A stretch of 64,000 bases of DNA, taken from assembly GCA_022560615.1 (NCBI GenBank), contig JADFSR010000018.1:24900-88899 (forward strand), written 5' to 3'. Positions 25,294-36,277 of this stretch are shown here, in pieces. The notes under the pieces are model-generated. The model was not told the DNA's origin. It saw nothing but the letters and a program-made list of their open reading frames with translations, and made no database searches. The stretch is from Gemmatimonadota bacterium (GTDB lineage Bacteria > Gemmatimonadota > Gemmatimonadetes > Longimicrobiales > Gaopeijiaceae). Position 1 is the stretch's first letter. Each line of letters begins with the position of its first letter. The translations under genes and the position numbers were made by a program.

Positions 25294-27057
25294 CTAGCGT
25301 CCTGACACGCCCCCGCCCCGCCGCCGGTCCGAATACCCCTCCAGGGTGCCGTCGGGCATTACCATGATCGCGTGCGCGTCGCCCTGGTACCCACCGCGCT
25401 CCACCACCGTATGCCCGAGCTTCTCGAGCTCGGAGACGATGTCTGCTGAGAGGCCATCCACCTCGAAGTAGATCTGGTCCGGCAGGTGCTGGTGATGGAG
25501 ACGTGGGGCGTTGACGGCTTGCGCGACGTTCATGCCATAGTCGATCACGTTCGAGATCGTCTGGAAAACGGTGCTGATGATCGTCGGCCCGCCCGGTGTC
25601 CCGCTGACGAAGAAGAGATCCCCGGCGGGATCGAGTACGATGCTTGGGGACATCGATGACAGGGGACGCTTGCCTGGCTCGATCGCGTTCGCCTCCCCCT
25701 GAACGAGCCCGTACTGGTTCGGGAAGCCTGGCTTGGCGGCGAAGTTGTCCATCTCGTTGTTGAGTAGGAACCCCGCCCCGGAGACGGTCACCTTGCTGCC
25801 GTATCCGGAGTTGAGCGTCGTCGTCACCGCTACCGCGTTGCCGTCGGCATCCACAATCGAGTAGTGCGTGGTATGACCAGTCGTATCGGACATCGACAGG
25901 CCTGGTGCTACTTCTTCGGCGGGTGTCGCCCGATCCCGCCTGATCGTCGCCCGGCGCATGTCAGCATACTCCTGGCTGATCATTCTCTCCAGTGGGATTG
26001 CCCGGAAGTCGGGGTCGGCGAGCGCGCTGTTGCGGTCGGCGAAGGCGCGCTTCGATGCCTCGGCGTAGAGGTGGATCATGTCGCTCGACTGCCACCCCAT
26101 CGAACCGAGTTTCCAACCCTCGAGGATGTTCCCGATCTCGGCCATCGTCGCTCCGCCGGAGGACGGTGGGTGCATCGAAACCACGGTGTAACCGCGGTAG
26201 TCGAAGCGCACAGGATCTCTCCAGACGGCTTCGTACTGCTGGAGGTCTTCGTGGTCGATGATCCCCCCGCCGCGCTTCATCTCGGCGACGAGGAGCTCCG
26301 CTGTGCGCCCGCGGTAGAACCCGTTAGGGCCTTTCTCCGCGATCCGCCGGAGGGTCTCCGCGAGATCCGGCTGTCTGAACGTCTCACCTACCTTGGGCGG
26401 TTCCCCTCCGGGTAGGAACGTGGCAGCCGAGCCCTCGAATGCGGACAGCGCGCGCTGCGCCCTACCCAGTGACTGAGCGAGAAACGCGTGCGTCGCGAAG
26501 CCGTCGGCGAGCTCGATCGCGGGCTGCACGAGCTCGGACCACTCGAGCGTCCCGAAGCGCTGGTGGGCCTCCCACATTCCGGCGGGAGTCCCGGGCACGC
26601 CCACCGAGAGATGTCCGACCGTCGAGCGACGGCCTACGTCACCGTGCTCGTCGAGGTACATGTCGCGCGTCGAGGCGAGTGGCGCCTTCTCACGGAAGTC
26701 GAGCGCCGCGCTCGTACCGTCGGCCATGCGCACGACCATGAAGCCTCCTCCGCCGATGTTGCCCGCGGTGGGATGCACCACAGCGAGCGCGAAGTGGGTC
26801 GCGATCGCGGCGTCCACGGCGTTTCCGCCTCGCTCCATGATCCCGATTCCCGCTTCGCTCGCCTGAAGCGCTCCCGAAGCCACGATACCGTTCTCGGCCC
26901 GTAGCGGCTCGATCTGCGCCGACCACGGCCATGCCGACGGGAACTCGATGCTCGCGCCGGACGAGGTGCTCGTCGATACGCCGCCGCAGCCGGCCACGAC
27001 GAGGCACGCGCCGGCCATGAGGCCGAACCAAGAGCTATGTACGGCATTTCGATTCAT
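25294..27057 (-). CDS. ggt: Gamma-glutamyltransferase, lipoprotein
   Basis: The 587-residue product is a complete gamma-glutamyltranspeptidase precursor that hydrolyses or transfers the gamma-glutamyl group of glutathione. A lipobox (VVAGC, Cys about residue 24) directs export. The autoprocessing site is the Thr of GHTTHYSIVD, which becomes the N-terminal nucleophile of the small subunit. Later motifs NSGYGSKV, PLSSMSPSIV and SGTPGGPTI complete the active site. The ATG at 27055-27057 is the only start that puts the signal at the N-terminus. The 198-bp gap upstream is shared with the divergent icd gene and should hold both promoters. Confidence 0.93.
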   Translation of the reverse strand: MNRNAVHSSWFGLMAGACLVVAGCGGVSTSTSSGASIEFPSAWPWSAQIEPLRAENGIVASGALQASEAGIGIMERGGNAVDAAIATHFALAVVHPTAGNIGGGGFMVVRMADGTSAALDFREKAPLASTRDMYLDEHGDVGRRSTVGHLSVGVPGTPAGMWEAHQRFGTLEWSELVQPAIELADGFATHAFLAQSLGRAQRALSAFEGSAATFLPGGEPPKVGETFRQPDLAETLRRIAEKGPNGFYRGRTAELLVAEMKRGGGIIDHEDLQQYEAVWRDPVRFDYRGYTVVSMHPPSSGGATMAEIGNILEGWKLGSMGWQSSDMIHLYAEASKRAFADRNSALADPDFRAIPLERMISQEYADMRRATIRRDRATPAEEVAPGLSMSDTTGHTTHYSIVDADGNAVAVTTTLNSGYGSKVTVSGAGFLLNNEMDNFAAKPGFPNQYGLVQGEANAIEPGKRPLSSMSPSIVLDPAGDLFFVSGTPGGPTIISTVFQTISNVIDYGMNVAQAVNAPRLHHQHLPDQIYFEVDGLSADIVSELEKLGHTVVERGGYQGDAHAIMVMPDGTLEGYSDRRRGGGVSGR

Positions 27058-27255
27058 GAGACCCCCGCTCAATCGTGACCCCCTGCCGTCGACCGGCGGG
27101 GTGGGGGAGAATGGAAGCGTGATCGGCGGCAGGCAAATGGGGCGACGACGCCTTGCCGCTCCCGTTCCAGGTCGGCAAGCTCTTGCGTGCGTTGGAATCG
27201 CGCATCGGGCCAACCGTCCATTTTGACAAGACCGCACCCCGCCGCCCGCGAGTGC

Positions 27256-29481
<2,226 letters not shown>

Positions 29482-29490
29482 CTGAGAGCT

Positions 29491-30600
29491 ATGAAAGCAC
29501 CCTCTCTCACGCTCGGAATCGAAGAGGAGTACCAGATCGTCGACCCTGAGACCGGCGAGCTGAAATCCTTTATCACACAGATCCTCAAGGACGGACGTAT
29601 TACCGTCGAGGATATCAAGCCCGAGCTGCATCAGTCCGTCGTCGAGGTCGGCAGCACGGTGTGCCAAACCCCCACGGAGATCCGCTCGGAGATCGTCCGA
29701 CTCCGGCGCGCGGTCATGGACCTGGCGGCCAAGGACGGTCTCAAGATCCTCGCTGCCGGGACTCATCCCTTCTCTTCGTGGATGGATCAGGAGATCACGC
29801 CGCTCGAACGCTACCAGGGGGTGGAGCAGGACCTCCAGGATCTCGCGCGAAAGAATCTGATCTTCGGCATGCACGTGCACGTCGGGATCGAGGATCCGGA
29901 GTTCCTGATCGACGCCATGAAAGTGTCGCGGTACTTCCTGCCGCACATCCTCGCGCTCTCGACCAGCTCGCCCTTCTGGATCGGCCGCCAGACCGGGTTG
30001 AAGTCATACCGGAGCGTGCTGTGGCGCAACTTTCCACGCACGGGTGTGCCGCCGACGTTCGAGACGTTTGCGGACTACGAGAAGATCGTGCGCATGCTCG
30101 TCAACGCGAACGCGATTCCCGACGCATCGAAGATCTGGTGGGACATACGGCCCCACCATCTCTACCCGACGCTCGAGTTCCGGCTGTGCGACATGTGCAC
30201 GCGGGTCGACGAGGCGGTGTGCATTGCGGCGATCTTCCAGGCGCTCGTCGCCAAGCTCTGGAGGCTGCGTCGCGACAACATGACGTTCCGCGTTTATCCG
30301 CTCACGCTCATCGAAGAGAACAAGTGGCGGGCGGTTCGCTATGGCGTCGACGGCAACCTGCTCGATCTCGGCCAAGAGGCCGAGCGGCCCGCTCGGCAGG
30401 TGATCCGGGAGTTCCTCGACTGGTTCCTCACGGATGTCGTGGACGAGCTCGGGAGTCGGGAGCAGATCGAGTACGCGTTCAAGATCCTCGAGGAGGGCAC
30501 GAGCGCCGACCGGCAGCTCGCGACGTTCGCAGAGACCGGAGATCTCAAGGCGGTCGTGGACCAATTGGTGCTCGAGACGGCAGAGGGCGTCGACCCCTAG
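29491..30600 (+). CDS. ybdK: Carboxylate-amine ligase, GCS2/YbdK family
   Basis: The 369-residue product belongs to the ATP-dependent glutamate-cysteine ligase type 2 family. Motifs include [15 protein letters not shown] at the N-terminus, [35 protein letters not shown] and [20 protein letters not shown], together covering the nucleotide and amino acid sites. YbdK has only weak gamma-glutamylcysteine synthetase activity, so the true substrate is open, though the nearby ggt gene fits glutathione-like metabolism. It starts 9 bp after icd with no room for a separate promoter. Confidence 0.88.
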   Translation: MKAPSLTLGIEEEYQIVDPETGELKSFITQILKDGRITVEDIKPELHQSVVEVGSTVCQTPTEIRSEIVRLRRAVMDLAAKDGLKILAAGTHPFSSWMDQEITPLERYQGVEQDLQDLARKNLIFGMHVHVGIEDPEFLIDAMKVSRYFLPHILALSTSSPFWIGRQTGLKSYRSVLWRNFPRTGVPPTFETFADYEKIVRMLVNANAIPDASKIWWDIRPHHLYPTLEFRLCDMCTRVDEAVCIAAIFQALVAKLWRLRRDNMTFRVYPLTLIEENKWRAVRYGVDGNLLDLGQEAERPARQVIREFLDWFLTDVVDELGSREQIEYAFKILEEGTSADRQLATFAETGDLKAVVDQLVLETAEGVDP

Positions 30601-30692
30601 AAAACCTCCGTAAAAGGATGGAACGAAGCGGCGAATCTCGTGAACTAAGGGTCGCCATTCACCCCACAGGTTCCGCGAGCCAAGGCGACCCC

Positions 30693-32174
30693 ATGCAGCT
30701 TCGTTACGTCGACTCGGACCCGCTGTCGCATGCCACGCCGCTGTTGGCCGTCGGCATCGTCAAAGGGGCCGTCGACGCGGAAGGGTCGCTGGGGCAGTTG
30801 GACGAAGTCCTGAAGGGGGCCCTCCGTCGGGCGCTGGGCTCAAGCGACATGAGGGGACGTTCGAAGGACGAGGTCGTCCTGTACGGCACCGAGGTTGGTC
30901 CGGAGCGCGTGCTCTTGCTCGGGATCGGTGCCGCTGATGAGGTCGATGGCGAGGCGGTGCGCCGCTTCGGCGCTCGGGCGGTTCGCGTTGCCGAGCGCCT
31001 CGGAATCAACTCCCTGAGCCTGTCATTGGATGGTCTGGGGCAAGTCGATGACGACACGGCAGCTCAGGCTGCGGCCGAGGGAGCGGCGCTCGCCGCGTGG
31101 AAGTTTCGCGAGCTGAAGAGTGGCGACGAGGACGACGACGAAGACGTTACCGCCGTTGACGTGCTCGGGGGTGGTGAGCGTGCTGCGGACTCCGTGGCGC
31201 TTGGCGCTACGATCGGAGCGGCCGAGAACCTCGCACGCACGTTGCAGTCGAGGCCGGGCAACGTCGCGACGCCGTCGCACATCGCCGCCGAAGCCCAGCG
31301 GATCGGCGAGGACGCGGGCCTGGAAGTCACGGTGTTCGACGAGGCACGAATTCGGGAAGAGGGCATGCACGCGATCCTCGCGGTCTCGCGGGGGTCCGAG
31401 GAGGAAGCCCGGTTCATCATCATGGAGCACAAAGGTGGAGCCGAAGGCGAGGCTCCCCTGGTATTGGTGGGGAAGGGCCTGTCGTTCGACGCGGGTGGAA
31501 TTTCGTTGAAGCCGCCCGGGGGCATGGAGGACATGAAGTTCGACATGTCCGGTGGCGCGGCAGTTATCGGTGCGATGCAGGCGATCGCGCTTCTGGGGCT
31601 GAAGGTGAACGTCGTCGGCATCGTGCCGTCGTCGGAGAATCTGCCGTCGGGCACCGCGCTGAAGCCGGGTGACGTCATCGACACGCTCGCGGGCAAGACC
31701 GTCGAAGTGATCGACACCGACGCCGAGGGGCGCCTCATCCTCGCGGATGCCCTGACGTACGGCGCTCGCCTGAATCCGGCGGCGATGGTCGACTGTGCCA
31801 CGCTCACCGGTGCCGTAGTGATCGCGCTGGGCAACCATGCCGCGGCGGTCTTGGGGAACGACGAAGGCGTCGTCGACGAGCTGATCGCAGCTGGCTCGGA
31901 GTCCGGGGAGCGGTGTTGGCCGCTGCCGCTCTGGAAGGAGTACCGAAAGCAACTCGACAGTGAGACCGCCGACCTGAAGAACGTCGGCGGGCGTCCGGGC
32001 GGCTCGATCACCGCGGCGTGCTTTCTGTCCGAGTTCGTGGGTGATGCCGCGTGGGCGCACCTGGACATCGCGGGCACCGCCTACGGGGATGGCAAGCTCC
32101 CGTATCAGCGAAAAGGCGGGTACGGATTCCCGACCCGGCTACTCGTGCAATGGGTCCGGAGTCGCGCCGGGTGA
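30693..32174 (+). CDS. pepA: Leucyl aminopeptidase, M17 family
   Basis: The 493-residue product is a cytosolic hexameric di-metal aminopeptidase. The N-terminal macro-like domain is followed by the catalytic domain with VLVGKGLSFDAGGISLKP (Lys and Asp ligands), DMSGGAAV, and NTDAEGRL-like VIDTDAEGRLILADALTYG, where the Asp, Glu and Arg complete the metal and bicarbonate sites. The acidic GDEDDDEDV insert near residue 150 is unusual. ATG 30693 is the start; an open frame extending far upstream overlaps ybdK and is ignored. Its stop overlaps the next gene's GTG start. Confidence 0.94.
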   Translation: MQLRYVDSDPLSHATPLLAVGIVKGAVDAEGSLGQLDEVLKGALRRALGSSDMRGRSKDEVVLYGTEVGPERVLLLGIGAADEVDGEAVRRFGARAVRVAERLGINSLSLSLDGLGQVDDDTAAQAAAEGAALAAWKFRELKSGDEDDDEDVTAVDVLGGGERAADSVALGATIGAAENLARTLQSRPGNVATPSHIAAEAQRIGEDAGLEVTVFDEARIREEGMHAILAVSRGSEEEARFIIMEHKGGAEGEAPLVLVGKGLSFDAGGISLKPPGGMEDMKFDMSGGAAVIGAMQAIALLGLKVNVVGIVPSSENLPSGTALKPGDVIDTLAGKTVEVIDTDAEGRLILADALTYGARLNPAAMVDCATLTGAVVIALGNHAAAVLGNDEGVVDELIAAGSESGERCWPLPLWKEYRKQLDSETADLKNVGGRPGGSITAACFLSEFVGDAAWAHLDIAGTAYGDGKLPYQRKGGYGFPTRLLVQWVRSRAG

Positions 32175-34099
32175 CCGACTCGTGCGGACCGCTCCTCGCG
32201 CCCCGGTCCCCGTCGCGGGTCGGGGCGTTCCTGCGTTCCCTCACGGTGGCGCTCTCACTGTTCCCGCTCGCCCCTCTGTCGGGGCAGGAGCCGCCGGACT
32301 CGCTCGTCGCGCCACCGGACAGCACGGTCGTCGACTCGCTGGCGCTTGGGGCGCTGCCAGACAGCGTGTCGGCAGACACGATCTTCTACAATTTGCCGCG
32401 CTTCGAGGGCGAGGTGCCGGACGGGTGGGGAACCGGCGTCTGGTCGTGGGACCATCGCGGCATCATGGTGTCCGGAGCGAACACTCTCGCAGAGCTGGTG
32501 GCCGAGATCCCCGGCTTGATCGTGCTGGCCGCAGGCGACTACGGCACCCCGTTGGCGATCAGCGCCTTTGGCTCAGGAGGCGGTGGCGTCAGGGTGTTCC
32601 GCGACGGCTTTGAGCTATCCCCGCTCGAGGGCGGGGTCGTCGATCTGGCGCGGATCGGGCTCGCCGGCATCCGGCGTGTTCGACTCGAACGCGGCATGGG
32701 CCAGTTGCGGCTCGAGTTGTGGTCGCTGGAACACGACGACGGGCGGCCCTACTCGCTTGTAGAGGCGGGTACCGGTGACCTCGGTACGAACATCTTCCGT
32801 GGCACCTTTGCCGATCCCACGGCTCTGGGTGGCAGCGTGGGGCTTGGCCTGGAGCGCGTCGATACCCGCGGGCCTCGTGGACAAGAAAAGGGCAACCGGA
32901 CGGGAAGCTGGCTCCGATATCAGTTGCATCGGGGCGACGATGCCGGGTTGGCCTTCGACTTCCGAACCATGGGCACTGAGTCCGAACTATCCGACTTCGC
33001 GTCTCCGATCACTCGTACCGACTGGGCGCTGAGAGGGCGCGTGCGCCTCGCCGAAGGCGTGGTGGGCGAGGCGTACACCGGCAAGTCGTCGCACAAGGTG
33101 GACGACGTCCGGGAGGCGTACGAGCTGGAGGGAGGAAGCCGGAGCCAGCGCGGGCTCCGTCTCGGACTCAGCCGCTCGGGCCTATGGGCACGCGGGGAAT
33201 ACCGGCGTTTCGGCGGAGACGACTTGCCCGCAAGCCGCATCGATCTGACCGGCGGTGCGAGTCGGCCAGGCGTGGGAGGTGTCTCGGCGGACCTGGCACG
33301 GGGATCGTGGGCCGACAAATCGACGTCGAGCACGCGTGTGCGCGCGTGGACCGAGCCGCTGCTGGGTGTCGTCTCACTCTTCGGCTCCTGGGAGTCGGGC
33401 ACGTACGGATCGCGCACGATGCCGCTGCTCGACGTTGTGCCTCCTCCCGATTCAACCGCGGACGAGGGAGCCGACCTCCCCGAAGCCGAAGAGGACGTCA
33501 CCCCCGGGCCACTCTTCGGAATCACGGACCGGCGCGCCACGAGACTCGGTGCGGCATTGTCCTGGCGTGGTGTTTCTCTGTCGGGTGCGGTGCTCGAGGT
33601 CGAGTCGGACTCGCTCATCCCGCTCGGGATCGAGCCGGACCGGGGTTCACCGTTCTTGGCGGGCACCCAGCGGGCGGGGTGGGAAGTGTGGGGTAGGATC
33701 CCAACATTCTGGAAAAGCCTGCGCCTCGAAGGCTCGCTGCAGCAGTGGGACGAGCCCGGTCCGTACCTGCCGGAACAGATCTACAGAGGTGCGCTCGTCT
33801 TCCACCGTACCTATCTCGAGACCGAGAACTTCGAGCTCTGGTGGAAGATCGGCGTGCGCGGGAACAGCCCGATGAGCGTGCACATACTCGGTGAGGAAGA
33901 CGAAGAGGGCCTGCGCTCGCTCGAGATAGTGCCTTTTTACCAGAACTGGTACGGGCGCATCCAGATCCGCATCGTCACGGTCCAGATCTTCATCGGGTGG
34001 GACAACTTCATCCGCCGGCGGAACCTGCAGAGCTTCCCGGGGCGTGTGCTGCCCATTACCCGCACCTGGTACGGCCTACGCTGGACGATGTGGAACTGA
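32171..34099 (+). CDS. Exported TonB-plug-type outer-membrane protein
   Basis: The 642-residue product begins at a GTG that overlaps the pepA stop. A signal peptide ends near PLSGQ (about residue 37). The next segment (TLAELVAEIPGLIVLAAGDYGTPLAISAFGSGGGGVRVFRDGFELSP) has the look of a TonB-dependent receptor plug: leader, 'PG', and 'DG' turns. The rest alternates like an outer-membrane barrel. It is shorter than usual receptors of 700-1000 residues and its final residues (TWYGLRWTMWN) lack the typical C-terminal Phe, so it may be a divergent barrel. No TonB box or nearby uptake genes were recognised. Confidence 0.65.
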   Translation: MTDSCGPLLAPRSPSRVGAFLRSLTVALSLFPLAPLSGQEPPDSLVAPPDSTVVDSLALGALPDSVSADTIFYNLPRFEGEVPDGWGTGVWSWDHRGIMVSGANTLAELVAEIPGLIVLAAGDYGTPLAISAFGSGGGGVRVFRDGFELSPLEGGVVDLARIGLAGIRRVRLERGMGQLRLELWSLEHDDGRPYSLVEAGTGDLGTNIFRGTFADPTALGGSVGLGLERVDTRGPRGQEKGNRTGSWLRYQLHRGDDAGLAFDFRTMGTESELSDFASPITRTDWALRGRVRLAEGVVGEAYTGKSSHKVDDVREAYELEGGSRSQRGLRLGLSRSGLWARGEYRRFGGDDLPASRIDLTGGASRPGVGGVSADLARGSWADKSTSSTRVRAWTEPLLGVVSLFGSWESGTYGSRTMPLLDVVPPPDSTADEGADLPEAEEDVTPGPLFGITDRRATRLGAALSWRGVSLSGAVLEVESDSLIPLGIEPDRGSPFLAGTQRAGWEVWGRIPTFWKSLRLEGSLQQWDEPGPYLPEQIYRGALVFHRTYLETENFELWWKIGVRGNSPMSVHILGEEDEEGLRSLEIVPFYQNWYGRIQIRIVTVQIFIGWDNFIRRRNLQSFPGRVLPITRTWYGLRWTMWN

Positions 34100-34140
34100 G
34101 CCTACAGGCGTTACCTTTTTCGGCTCTGCGGAGGTCGCCC

Positions 34141-35028
34141 ATGATCCGGAGTATGACCGGGTACGGAGAGGCCGAGCGGGAATCACCCGCGGGTCGTTTG
34201 AGGCTGGAGGTGAAGACGGTCAATCACCGCTTCTTCAATACCAGCATCAAGACACCATCCGGCTTCGACAAATTCGAACGTGAGATCGCTGAAGCGCTGA
34301 AACGGCATCTTTCGCGGGGCCACGTCAGCGCGTTCTTGACGATCGACCGTTCCGCGACGGAAAGCGGCACGGCACGGCAGATCGACCTCGATCGCGCGCG
34401 GCAGATTCGCGCGTCGCTCGAGTCCCTTCGGTCTGAGCTCGGCGTGCCGGGCGAAGTCGATTTGGGAATGCTAGCGCGCTTCGACGACCTGTTCCGGGCG
34501 CCTGAGCAGGATCGGACAGAGGGCGTCGATGCGGAACTGGTCCGATCGCTTGCAGAGGACGCAGGACGGTCCGTGCGATCCCTTCGCGAAGCTGAGGGCG
34601 CACGGCTACGCGCAGATCTCGAGGGGCGTCTTTCGGCGATGGCTGAGGCGCTCGACCGAGTGGAAACGCGAGCCCCGGAACGGCTCGTGACGGAGCGGGA
34701 CCGACTGAGGGAGGCGGTGAAGGAGCTTTCCGAGCAGGTTCCGGTCGACGAGGACCGTCTGGCGCGCGAAATCGCCTACCTGGCGGAGAGGTGGGACATC
34801 AACGAGGAGCTGGTGCGCCTCCGTTCGCATATCGGGCTGTTCCAAGAGGCGCTTTCCGCCGACGGCGAGGAGCCCGTTGGGAAGCGGCTCGGCTTTCTCG
34901 TGCAGGAGATGCACCGCGAAGTGAATACGATCGGATCGAAAGCGAACGACTCCGAGATCTCGCACGACTCCGTGAGACTCAAGGAGGAGGTCGAGCGGAT
35001 TCGCGAGCAAGTCGAGAACATCGAGTGA
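34141..35028 (+). CDS. yicC: YicC-family endoribonuclease
   Basis: The 295-residue product carries the complete YicC signature: IRSMTGYGEAERE, LEVKTVNHRFFNTSIKTP at the N-terminus, and IAYLAERWDINEELVRLRSHIGLF with GKRLGFLVQEMHREVNTIGSKANDSEISH at the C-terminus. YicC proteins are RNA endonucleases that help degrade small RNAs such as RyhB. Next to gmk, as here, is its normal position in many phyla. Just upstream (34107-34124) is an AGGCGTTACCTTTT motif that recurs upstream of gapA. The stop overlaps the gmk GTG start. Confidence 0.93.
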   Translation: MIRSMTGYGEAERESPAGRLRLEVKTVNHRFFNTSIKTPSGFDKFEREIAEALKRHLSRGHVSAFLTIDRSATESGTARQIDLDRARQIRASLESLRSELGVPGEVDLGMLARFDDLFRAPEQDRTEGVDAELVRSLAEDAGRSVRSLREAEGARLRADLEGRLSAMAEALDRVETRAPERLVTERDRLREAVKELSEQVPVDEDRLAREIAYLAERWDINEELVRLRSHIGLFQEALSADGEEPVGKRLGFLVQEMHREVNTIGSKANDSEISHDSVRLKEEVERIREQVENIE

Positions 35029-35678
35029 CGCGTGCGGCGCCCGTGGTTTTGTCCGCACCGAGCGGTGCTGGCAAGACAACCCTCGCCCGGCGGCTCGTCG
35101 ACGCTTCGGACCGGTTCGTTTTCTCGATCTCCGCGACGACGCGCGCGCCTCGAGAGGACGAGAAGGACGGGGTCGACTATTTTTTCGTGAGCGAGCGCGA
35201 GTTCGAGGCGATGATCGACGCCGGAGATCTCGTAGAATGGGCCACTGTGCACGGGCGTTTTTACGGGACGCCGCGCGCAGCCCTTGAGGCAGCGGCCTCG
35301 CGAGGTGAACATGTAGTGCTGGACATCGACGTGCAGGGAGCACGTCAGATCCGAGATTCGGTCCCTGACGCGAGATTGATCTTCGTCCTACCACCGTCGG
35401 TTGCGGAGTTGATGAAGCGGCTGACGGGGCGAGGGACGGAAGGAGCACGGGAGGTGGAGCTGCGGCTGCGGTCCGCGCTAGACGAGTTGCAGGCCGCATC
35501 CGAGTTCGACCATCGCGTGGTGAACGACGACCTCGATCGGTGCCTAGAAGAGATCGAGGAGATCGTGACGGGGAAGCAAGGAGATGAGGTCCAAGCCGTT
35601 CCCTTGGAGAACATCGATGTGCTTCGCACAGGTATCGCGCGGATCCTCGAAGAAGAGTACGAGAACGTGGGCAACTAG
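35025..35678 (+). CDS. gmk: Guanylate kinase
   Basis: The 217-residue product phosphorylates GMP to GDP. The P-loop is APSGAGKTT, followed by SISATTRAPREDEKDGVDYFFVSEREFE (GMP-binding Arg, Tyr and Glu), LVEWATVHGRFYGTP and LDIDVQGARQIR. Length is normal for bacterial enzymes. The start is the GTG at 35025, inside the yicC stop codon, which gives the expected N-terminus two to ten residues before the P-loop strand. Confidence 0.95.
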   Translation: MTRAAPVVLSAPSGAGKTTLARRLVDASDRFVFSISATTRAPREDEKDGVDYFFVSEREFEAMIDAGDLVEWATVHGRFYGTPRAALEAAASRGEHVVLDIDVQGARQIRDSVPDARLIFVLPPSVAELMKRLTGRGTEGAREVELRLRSALDELQAASEFDHRVVNDDLDRCLEEIEEIVTGKQGDEVQAVPLENIDVLRTGIARILEEEYENVGN

Positions 35679-35699
35679 TAGGTAACTACAGGAGTAGAT

Positions 35700-35930
35700 A
35701 TGAGGGTCTTTACGCCCGACGAAGTCGCCATCGGTACCGAGAGTAAGTACCTCGGTGTGCTTGTCGCCGCGAAATACGCGAGAGAGCTCAACACGCTTCC
35801 ACGTGAATCCATGCCGCTCGGCGAAGAAAAGAAGCTCACAACCCGCGCCCTCGAGGCGTTGACCTCTGGACAGATCGAGTTCCGCTTGGTGAAGCGCCGC
35901 CAGGGCGAGGGCCTCCCGACGACCTCCTGA
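35700..35930 (+). CDS. rpoZ: RNA polymerase omega subunit
   Basis: The 76-residue product fits the short omega subunits: RVFTPDEVAIGTESKYLGVLVAAKYARELN corresponds to the conserved segment with the RxxxLxxxAAxRAREL-like helix, and KKLTTRALEALTSGQIEFR to the 'A..AL.E...G.I' end. Omega assists RNA polymerase assembly. An AGGAG ribosome site is 5 bases upstream of ATG 35700. Its position after gmk and before coaBC is the common order in many bacteria and supports the call. Confidence 0.88.
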   Translation: MRVFTPDEVAIGTESKYLGVLVAAKYARELNTLPRESMPLGEEKKLTTRALEALTSGQIEFRLVKRRQGEGLPTTS

Positions 35931-35953
35931 CCGGATCCGGCTGAGGAAGCCAC

Positions 35954-36274
35954 CTAGCAGCCCGTGGTAGAAGTACAGTGGGCCGCCACCCGCAAGCGGG
36001 TACCCGGGGGTCTCGCGAGGTCAATAGTAGGAAGGACGACGAGTCGTAGCCGTAGCGGGCACCGCCGCGAAGCGGTGGTCGCGCCCAACACCGAGTGTGA
36101 CAATACTACTGGTTCGTGGGTTACGGTGGCACGGCCCCATCTCCGTCGTTGGCGCTCCTACGACGTAGCGACGGCTATGGCGTCGTCGCACCGCGACCCA
36201 CGCATTGCGACGGGTGCCCTCTGGGGCCGTGGCACCGTAACGCGGCCCGCTGTACTTCTACCACGGGCTGCTAG
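35954..36274. mobile_element. 321-bp element with 33-bp terminal inverted repeats (MITE-like or structured RNA)
   Basis: The left end 35954-35986 and right end 36242-36274 are inverted copies over 33 bp with one mismatch, both starting CTAGCAGCCCGTGG. A second nested pair follows: 36120-36138 with 36223-36241 (19 bp, one mismatch), the latter touching the right terminal repeat. Between the left end and the inner arm are two small hairpins (35988-36001 and 36059-36077). No ORF is supported. The outer CTAG could be part of the repeats or a 4-bp target duplication. The element ends 3 bp before the coaBC ATG and starts 23 bp after rpoZ, inside an otherwise tight operon. Confidence 0.7.
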
Positions 36275-36277
36275 AGT

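Noticed and set aside
29661..30692. In-frame upstream extension of pepA across ybdK
   Set aside because: It overlaps ybdK in another frame and is Arg/His-rich; the M17 N-terminus begins at ATG 30693.
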